From Undaria pinnatifida (lineage: Eukaryota; Sar; Phaeophyceae; Laminariales; Alariaceae): a stretch of 64,000 bases of DNA. A model generated the notes under the pieces. The model had not been told where the DNA came from. It saw nothing but the letters and a program-made list of their open reading frames with translations, and searched no databases. This document shows, in pieces, positions 57,601 to 64,000 of the stretch. The translations under genes and the position numbers were made by a program. Within the stretch, counting starts at the first letter, position 1, and each line of letters begins with the position of its first letter. The DNA lies in assembly GCA_012845835.1 (NCBI GenBank), contig JABAKD010000023.1, positions 7,825,147-7,889,146 of the forward strand, read 5' to 3'.

Positions 57601-57840
57601 GCTGGTGCTCTTATCGAGAGTGGGAGCATATCCTACTATGAAAGACACACCGTTCGATTTCCTTTTGAATTGGATGCGAATCTTCATCAATCTAGCACTG
57701 ATTCACTCGACAGCGACGTCGCCCTTATCCATCCCTGCCACAATATACTCTCTGACAGCTAAGCCTACCCCGTGGTTCCCCTTGTTTTCGTACTTTCCTC
57801 CGTCTGCTCCTCAGCAAAAGGGGAAGTTCCTTACGGGGGG
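54680..57840 (-). mobile_element. Decayed APE-type LINE (RTE/BovB-like)
   Basis: A non-LTR retrotransposon read from high to low coordinates. Endonuclease: IVGYAPT near 57,640, LVLMDANAGTG near 57,520, SDHNPV near 57,225. Linker 56,450-57,200. Reverse transcriptase: RKAVGPDGLPAEL near 56,420, [14 protein letters not shown] near 56,130, motif [13 protein letters not shown] near 56,040, motif [15 protein letters not shown] near 55,850. Motif C, expected as YADD near 55,670, reads YAVTGDA, so the catalytic pair is lost. The C-terminal part has TLLDGCMTW, RNDHTLSYADALAKT and MFGELVGGKGYSGGQEKDW. Damage includes an in-frame stop at 56,399, another in the endonuclease near 57,710, several frame changes after motif B, and a 33-base tandem duplication at about 55,270-55,335. 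The 5' end is truncated near 57,840. No RNase H was seen, which fits RTE-like clades; the clade call is tentative. Confidence 0.85.
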
Positions 57841-58112
57841 CACGTTTTTTTTTCAAAGTCACGCGCTACTACGTAGGATACGGCAAGAGGTGGCAAGCAC
57901 ACAACCGTTATTTTTGTGTTTTTTTTTCCCTGACAAAGTCCCCCACTTCTAACCCCTTTAGAACCCCCAAAATCCCTCTCTATCCAAACTTGAAGCAATT
58001 TTCCCTTTCCCCCCCCCCCCGCCAACCCCCACCCCCACCAAAGGCTTTCCAATAAAGAAGGACCAATGCTACGGTAGCGGGGTCCATTTTTTTATTTTCT
58101 GTGGCTCGTGTT

Positions 58113-58126
58113 CACTCGCGCGAGTG
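58113..58126. repeat. CACTCGCGCGAGTG palindrome, copy 1
   Basis: A perfect 14-base palindrome. Exact copies are at 58,239-58,252 and 58,603-58,616. Confidence 0.9.
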
Positions 58127-58238
58127 AGCGGTCACAGGCTTTGTTGGCTAGCTGATGCGATTTTTCGATATGAATCCACCCAATGGAATGGTTAGCTGTC
58201 TATGCTGCGCTGCGCCAAACGAATCGACTGTGCAGAGT

Positions 58239-58252
58239 CACTCGCGCGAGTG
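58239..58252. repeat. CACTCGCGCGAGTG palindrome, copy 2
   Basis: Exact copy, 126 bases after copy 1, with different flanks. Confidence 0.9.
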
Positions 58253-58599
58253 TCTCAGAACCGGCCGAGAAAATCGGGGGCACGATACTCTTCTACCGTA
58301 GCCTTGATCGAAGGCGTTAAGATATTCTATATCTCATCTCCAAAACCTATAAATCGGTAGAACAAGGCTACCGTGTACGGGGGGAGGGAGAGGGGGGCGC
58401 GGTACCCCTCCTCTCTTTTCACTCACTACCGCGGACACAATACATATTTTTAATACCAGCAGGGTGTTACTGTTTGGCACGCGTGTGCATGCAGTTCACC
58501 ATTGAGAATTTGTTTCCCATTTTTGCGGACTAAAAAAACACCTCAAACTTCACAACAGTTGCAGTAAGATCATGTGGCATGCAAGGAAGAGGGGGGGGG

Positions 58600-58619
58600 G
58601 GTCACTCGCGCGAGTGACC
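58600..58619. repeat. Extended CG-rich palindrome, copy 3
   Basis: GGTCACTCGCGCGAGTGACC is a perfect 20-base palindrome containing the same 14-base core. A fourth, expanded form, GTCACTCGCG...CGAGTGAC, lies at 59,687-59,708. Confidence 0.9.
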
Positions 58620-58889
58620 TCCTTGAGCCACCGGAAAACGAGGACGAACAAAAAAGTGACCCCCCGCCCCCCCTCCCCCCCCTCCCCTCCCTATTCCGCG
58701 TCGACGACGCCATTGACGCATGCCACGACAGAGGTAGCACTTTTCGTGTGAAGTGTTTTCTGAATGACGGGGCTTCTTAACCCAAAGAACCGTCGGGAAA
58801 AAAAATACCATTGTTGTACATCATTCTTGTTGTCGTATCTAAGCCACATGGCTTTTTTTTTTTCATCCGGTAGTAGCAGAGTTTTATTT

Positions 58890-58984
58890 TTCTCCAAATC
58901 AGTTCTTGGGGGAGGTCTTTAAAATCCCAATTTGAGCAGCACCTCAGAAAAAAAAGTGGTGCACCCTCGATCGTAGCGCGCGTC
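58890..58984 (+). repeat. R3 repeat, reference copy
   Basis: A roughly 95-base unit with CTCCAAATCAGTTCTTGG, GGGAGGTCTT, CACCTCAGAAAAAAAAGTGG, GGTGCACC and GTAGCGCGCGTC. Related pieces: 58,718-58,790 (reverse), 59,725-59,835 (reverse), 60,688-60,720 (reverse), 60,890-60,980 (forward) and 63,935-63,990 (forward, cut by the window end). No coding sequence. Confidence 0.65.
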
Positions 58985-59054
58985 TAATAGACTAACAAAA
59001 TCTAGACTAAAAAAGAGCACATCCCGACCAAGGAACTCCCAGGTATATATATAC

Positions 59055-59364
59055 CGGTCGCCCCGGTGGCGTATCAGGTTATCCTCGAGCCTGGCATAGG
59101 TCAGTTTCGTGAGTTCGAGCCCCGCCGAGTGCATACTCGTATTGATTCGTTGGGACTTTTCCTTGTGGACACATTGACTTGCGGAAAGCGCGAGAGCGTG
59201 AGATCGCAACACTCGATGAACAATCGACGAGCAGTGGGATTGCTGAACACTATGCGCGATAAAGACTGAAGGCAAGAACCGGGGAGGAGAAGGGATGACA
59301 CCTCCTGTGACCACGGCTTGTCCAGAAGCTATAAAGTAAAAGGGTGCAAAAAAAAAAAAAAAAA
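59055..59364 (+). mobile_element. tRNA-headed SINE with poly(A) tail
   Basis: The head has a box A-like TGGCGTATCAGG (from about 59,067) and a box B-like GAGTTCGAGCCCC (about 59,112), spaced as in tRNA genes. The acceptor stem does not pair, so it is not a working tRNA. A body of about 200 bases follows and ends in a run of 17 A residues (59,348-59,364). This is the layout of a SINE made by pol III and moved by a LINE. No target-site duplication was found. Confidence 0.65.
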
Positions 59365-59724
59365 CACACACATGGCCCTATTATTAGTATACCACGACGA
59401 CAAGAAGAGGAAAACAAATCCCGACGATTTTGGGAAATATTTCATTTTATATTTTAACCCTTGTGATAGCACTGCGCTCTCTACCGATATGGGGACGAAA
59501 CACTCACAGCGCGCGACTGAAATAGTTATTACCAGTATTTAGTTAGAAGGGGTGGTTAGCTTTTGTGATGTGGCAGCGTAGAGATGGCCATTCCACTACT
59601 CACCGCACACGGACTCATGCCGCAAACTTTAAAAAACGGTCACGAGAAAAGCTCGAGGTATTGCGAAGAAACAACGGGGGGAAACGGTCACTCGCGCTCT
59701 CGAGTGACAACTAAGGAGGAGGGC

Positions 59725-59835
59725 TCCCACGCGTGCTACGACAGAGGGGTGCACACCGTTTTTTTTTTTCTGAGGTGTTTCTCAATGTGGGAGCTTCAGC
59801 CCTCCGCCTAAAAAAACCGATTTGGAGGGGACGAA
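59725..59835 (-). repeat. R3 repeat, reverse copy
   Basis: On this strand it reads ACGCGTGCTACGACAGAGGG, GTGCAC, a T-run, CTGAGGTGTTTCTCAA, GGGAGCTT and CGATTTGGAGGGG, the inverse of 58,890-58,984. The poly-T run is the A-run of the reference copy. Confidence 0.65.
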
Positions 59836-60244
59836 AAACCCCATGGCGTAGCTTAGGTAAATAACGAGAATTCCACGAAAAAAAAAGGTTGTATTTTCTA
59901 GGGTTAGGGTTAAGGAGCTCCGTCATTAAGAAACCATTTTAGACTAAAAGTGCTACCTTATGCTACGGTAGCATGCGTCCTCCACTACTATACGAAAAAA
60001 AAGAAGCGAAAGGAACCGCCCCTGAAGTAGCTTGTTATAGGTCTTACTGCGACGTAGGCCTACTTTTGGACGACCCGATAGGATACACAGCCCGGTATGC
60101 TTCGAGAGGCTAACCGCATGGGTCTAGGCTCCTGTACACAGTGAACCCGCTGTTGTAGAAGACTACAATATATAGTCACAAATATAGCTGCACTGTGCAG
60201 CCTGCTCAATGTGACTGCTGCAGTGAGTGCCATACACATACCTG

Positions 60245-60425
60245 GTACAACAAGCTACACTGTTTGTTGTTGTTCCAGGGGGAGTGTCGCCGAGCTATAT
60301 CCTTAAAGAGGGCACACACCCAGTAACACGCGCGATCGGAGCATTTGACTCACACAGCTTGCAAAGACTCGAGATTCGACAACAAAATATTCGATCTCAT
60401 AGCTTGAGAGAGGAGTCGTGTATTT
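60245..60425 (+). repeat. R1 module B fragment
   Basis: GGGGAGTGTCGCCGAGC, TATATCCTTAAAGAGGGCAC, ACACGCGCGATCGGAG and ATATTCGATCTCATAGCTTG match module B of R1 (12,810-13,020 inverted; 37,800-38,005). Module A is absent. Confidence 0.7.
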
Positions 60426-60429
60426 TTAT

Positions 60430-61195
60430 TTGCATAATATATACTGCACGTTCGGAGGGGGCACATATTACTGCTCGCGTACCACAAATAAAGTTGTTTC
60501 TGTTTTTCGTTATCACAGAATATTTGACCGATGATTATTGATAGATAGAGCTTGAGCCCCCGTCAGCTCTTCTAAATAACCCATCAGATGATCTGTGTCC
60601 ACGAGAAGTCACAGCCACGACGAGTCGACCTGTGGAGGTGATATCATGCAGCAGGAAGGAGAAACAATATATTATACCAAAAACAAGACGCATGCTACGA
60701 GAGAGAGGTATCACTTTTCGCCAAAAACGGTTTCGCTCCTTATTAAAACCCAATAATAATAATATCGTCGGAAGTTGGCCACTTTTTGCGCATGACTCTC
60801 GTTGCGTACCTATTGGGGCCATATATATATGGGGATATATCATCAGGGTACGAGGTACAATCGTATTGTTGCAGTTATATCTTTCCTCATTTTTTTTTCC
60901 TCCTTTTGGGAGAGGTCTTAAGCTCTGTAAAGTTGAGGAAGTGGGCCCTCCGAAAAAGGTGGTGTGCACCTCTCTACTATGTATGGCAGCACGAGTCACA
61001 CAAAAAAAAAGAATGGTTGCAGACTGTAATGGAGTGCCCTGCGTAGAAGGATAGTGTATAGATTCGACGTGAAACCATGGTTGAGGTGAAACCACGTGAC
61101 AGTAGATAGATGTCACTTTCACGTCAAGGCCATAATAGATGGGCGACAAGGTAGGTGACGATGATGGGGCAAGCAGGACGCCTCACATCTCACTA
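60430..61195. other. Mixed spacer with R3 fragments
   Basis: Contains an R3 piece in reverse (60,688-60,720) and one forward (60,890-60,980). The 204-codon reverse frame at 60,535-61,149 crosses these fragments and is not accepted as a gene. Confidence 0.5.
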
Positions 61196-61244
61196 CCTTG
61201 TTGTTTTTGTTTTTCTCACATTAACTCTTGTCAAAAGTATATTG

Positions 61245-61352
61245 TTGTGGATGGTGGGATTTGAACCCACCACCCAAAAAACCCATGGTCTGTCGACGAC
61301 GCCATTTGTTAAGGTATTAGTGGGGTATTAGTCCGTTTGACCACTTGCACAA
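61245..61352 (-). pseudogene. tRNA-like relic (Ser-like, class II)
   Basis: On the reverse strand a T-arm, GGTGGGTTCAAATCCCACC, is perfect, with a box B word. The 3' end ATCCACAA pairs six of seven bases with TTGTGCA at the 5' end. A D-arm-like TGGTCAAACGGACTA follows. A GTCGACA word could be a CGA-type serine anticodon loop, and the following stretch resembles a long variable arm, but the anticodon stem is mismatched. ACTAATACC is duplicated within it, making it about 108 bases. A decayed tRNA or a SINE head is likelier than a working tRNA. It lies 16 bases after a start fragment of R2 (61,196-61,228). Confidence 0.4.
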
Positions 61353-62394
61353 GGTTAACTACCTACTACCTGCTGTACCTTGCGTTTCCCTGCGTTACCC
61401 CGCACTACCGTACCTAGGCTTGTTTTGTCTGTCCTTTAGTATCCTCTAGACTATAATGAAATAATGCAAATAATAAGCCATTGAGCCTATCCAGCGAGCC
61501 ACGAGGAGAGACCAAACAAGGGCACCGGAACCCACGAGGAGCACGCTTCTCAACACCGACCAACCAACCGCGCATCCCCCATTCTGGTAGTACCACTACA
61601 GCACAGCCTGTTATTAGTGGCTGACTGCTGTGTGTTTGCTTGCAGAACATCGACGACAACAAGCGGCCTCTCAAGCCGGCATATGTTCCCCCACGGTGTT
61701 CTAAAAGAGATACAGCAACAACGACAGCAGCAGCAGAGTCATCCCCACGGTATACGAGGGGAGTTGCACGCGTTGAATGAAACGTTCCTGGTCAGTTGAG
61801 CTCCTGAATGAAGCAGCTAGGAATAGGAATCGTTTTAAACCTTCTGATAATAAGTTGAATTGAGTGCCCTTGGTACCAGGTACACTATATTATATCAACA
61901 TGCATCACTATTTTTGCCCTCCGACTATATGGCGTAGAGATGTCGTTCCGAGATGTTAGTCGAATATCCTTCCATAAAGCAGCAGTATAAGTAGTAGTAA
62001 TAATACCTCATATATTTATGAAGTCGAATGCTCGCACCATGAAGCTGAGCAGTGGCATCTCCCGCCAACCATTTCCCCATTTCCTTTCCTCACATCTTCT
62101 CCTTTTTTTATCTGCTGCTGCTGCTGTTTCCTTTTCCCATAGTCTAGTTTATATATACCTGGTATATTGGTTTAGGACGATTAATAGCGCATCGAAATGT
62201 TGGCCTGTCTGGTCGTCGCGCGAATGATTGCCCTCGAAGCCACATCTTTGCGGTGTGCTGGATATATAGAACACTTACCCACGGACTGGCCCACGTAGTC
62301 ACGTGACTACGTAGTCCCACCGACTTCACATGTTTCCGCTTTTTTCCAGGCAGGGAAGGCAAAGAAAGCAGGGCATGTCATGGGCCGCAAGTGA
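61353..62394. other. Intergenic stretch, nothing firm
   Basis: A pyrimidine-rich word ending TTTGCTTGCAG near 61,640 looks like a splice acceptor and is followed by a Gln-rich frame of 60 codons, but no gene can be built. TACCAGGTA words occur near 61,874 and 62,155. Confidence 0.4.
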
Positions 62395-62960
62395 GCGCAA
62401 GTGCGGGCCGGACCGGGCCGGGCCGATCTGAAAATCGCCATGGGCCGGGCCGGGCCGAGATTTTTGAAAATGTGTTAGGCCGGGCCGGGCCGGGCCGGAC
62501 CGAGAGTTTTGAACATTTGGTGGGCCAGGCTGGGCCGGGCCGAGATTTTTGAAAAGTTGGTGGGCCGGGCCGGGCTGCGGCCCGTCGAGGGGAAATTGGA
62601 CGGGCCGGGTCGGGCCGCGGCCCATTATTATCTGAAAATATGATGGGCCGGGCTGTGTCGCGGCCCATGAGATGTGGGCTTTAAATGGACCGCTCTGCCG
62701 AGCCCATGAGGCGGCCCACGAGCTCTCACAGGCCGGCCCGGGCCGCGGCCAATGAAATGTGGTGTACTATTGCTGATATAATGTGTGCGATTGACGAAGT
62801 CCACCCTGCCCATTAGATGGCCCACGCGTTTTTGTGCGCCGGCCCGGGCCGCGGCCCATCATATGTTATGTGCGGTAAGGACTACTATGACGACCTCGAC
62901 GTCCGCCCTAACCGTGAGAGGCAACCAACCCCACATTTACTGGCCGAGACACGGGCCGGC
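62395..62960. repeat. GGCCC-rich minisatellite
   Basis: Degenerate units of 45-60 bases combine GGGCCGGGCCGGGCCGAGAT with TTTTGAAAA or, further right, GGCCGCGGCCCATGA. Palindromes GGCCCGGGCC and GGGCCGGCCC are frequent. Frames across it (Gly/Pro/Arg-rich) are composition artefacts. Confidence 0.85.
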
Positions 62961-63420
62961 CCGCGTGTGACCTGCGCAAATAAAAGCCGCAGGAGAGCGG
63001 CTTACAGTTTGTTTCGCAGCAAAAAACTGCAACAACAACTGGCGAGGAAACAAAAGGATTCGATACTCGCGATGCACATACTGAACGAAAACTGAAGATG
63101 GTTTATAAATCAGACGTATCTCTGCACACCAAGCACGACCTGCTGTTGCTGCTGCCAGCGCCAGAGCAAACTATACCCCAGACAGAACGCAAGCAGAACC
63201 GAACAACAAACTGCCCTGAAAAACAACAACTAACTGCTGCTGTGTATACTGCCCCACAAAACAACCTTGTGGAGAGTGCAGCTGCTCATCCACATGTTGT
63301 GGCCTATCACGTCTCACGAGCACCACACTCTTTTAGACTACATACCCTACATCCCCTTCAACGACAGCCTGCACCTTTGCAGCAAGGCTTCGTAGCGCCT
63401 GCGCGCGTACGTGCTTTATC
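62961..63420. other. Spacer, nothing recognised
   Basis: The frame at 63,098-63,457 (119 codons) has no domain and runs into the next tandem repeat; no gene is called. Confidence 0.4.
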
Positions 63421-63560
63421 TCCGGCTGTTCGTCAAAGAGGACGGCTGAGTGGCTAAAGACCCCCACTAGAGAAGGAGTACCGCGTACATTTTCATCCGC
63501 GGCTGTTCGTCAAAGAGGACGGCTGAGTTGCTGAAGCCCCCCACGAGAGAAGCAGTACCC
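63421..63560 (+). repeat. 80-base tandem duplication
   Basis: GGCTGTTCGTCAAAGAGGAC with GGCTGAGT, a CCCCCCAC run and AGAGAAG appears twice, about 80 bases apart, nearly identical. Confidence 0.85.
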
Positions 63561-64000
63561 TTCCCAACAGCGTCTTGCAGAGGGGGGTAGGGACTCTGAC
63601 GAAGTGCCGCCCACATGATGATTGCGCTGTAGACTCGATGTCGACGGCATCGTGACCTGTGCCAGAGGAATTTAGATAAATATAACCATGAACGGGTATA
63701 GGAAGGAAATATTAGATGCGTATCATGGTATAAGCTGTTTCCTGTCTATACAGTACGAAGCACGAAGCAGATCATTGAAGTTATCAGATTTTTCTTGAAT
63801 TTATAACTTTATATAATTGCAATGCACAGCGGCATTTGTATTTTTAAATGATGATTTTCTTTCTGACAGTGTACCTATTAATTGACCATCGGATTGTTCA
63901 TCCGCGCACACTGTGGTCGAGCGGTTATATTTTTGTCCAAATCAGGTTTTGGAGAGAGGTCTTAAGCTCCGAAAAATGGAGGAACCCTATCACTCACAAA
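63561..64000. other. Right window edge
   Basis: No gene. AT-rich to about 63,900, then a forward R3 copy (about 63,935-63,990: GTCCAAATCAGGTTTTGG, GAGGTCTTAAGCTCC) cut by the window end. Confidence 0.5.

Larger units (their letters stand above)
57841..58890. other. Repeat-rich spacer, no gene
   Basis: It holds C-runs, three exact CACTCGCGCGAGTG palindromes (listed separately), a CTACGGTAGC word near 58,068 that recurs near 59,964, and a partial R3 copy (58,718-58,790). Short frames have no domains. Confidence 0.5.

Noticed and set aside
59900-59914. Interstitial telomere repeat
   Set aside because: Only about two GGGTTA units are present, too few to distinguish from chance.
60535-61149. 204-codon reverse frame as a gene
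   Set aside because: It crosses two R3 fragments and T-rich runs and has no domain.
62378-62668. Gly/Pro/Arg-rich reverse frames
   Set aside because: They are translations of the GGCCC minisatellite.

Overview
The window is eukaryotic, gene-poor and dominated by repeats. It holds a Ty1/copia LTR retrotransposon, an APE-type LINE, a tRNA-headed SINE, a tiny LTR element, microsatellites and several unnamed dispersed repeat families. There is only one convincing host-type coding sequence, and no bacterial operon layout. The wording of the copia and LINE proteins and the mixed base composition suggest an alga of the stramenopile line, perhaps a brown alga. That is a guess from memory of such elements, not shown by the sequence.

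Layout. 1-3,752: 3' part of a broken copia element with its 3' LTR. 4,005-6,600: GC-rich minisatellites, a dispersed repeat (R2) and a long CAA/CAC microsatellite. 8,345-14,080: several copies of a second dispersed repeat (R1) in both orientations, around an old tandem duplication and a LINE fragment. 16,869-18,650: an intact reading frame for a putative membrane-anchored surface protein with 50 hexapeptide repeats. 19,878-21,065: a complete TRIM-like LTR element with identical LTRs. 26,549-27,690: a reverse-strand relic of the same copia family.

28,890-50,015 is the most unusual part. A block of about 3 kb, followed by a short inverted-repeat 'head' and then an array of about 420-base units, occurs twice in the same orientation (29,690-36,000 and 38,500-50,015). 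Each array unit is itself an imperfect palindrome: two arms of about 175 bases around a loop of about 65 bases. There are about 8 units in the first array and about 18 in the second. Because the arms are inverted copies of each other, both strands read open with nearly the same peptide words. I recognise no protein family. The array looks like an inverted duplication that was then amplified in tandem, and it could yield long hairpin RNA.

50,028-64,000: inverted-repeat debris, a 12-base microsatellite, a second R2 copy with an A-rich tail, a decayed LINE of about 3.1 kb (reverse strand), three exact copies of a CG-rich 14-base palindrome, a roughly 100-base repeat family (R3), a SINE with a poly(A) tail, a tRNA-like relic, and a GGCCC-rich minisatellite. 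The genes do not form a pathway; the window reads as a repeat-accumulating chromosome region.

Positions of diverged repeats were aligned by eye and may be off by tens of bases.
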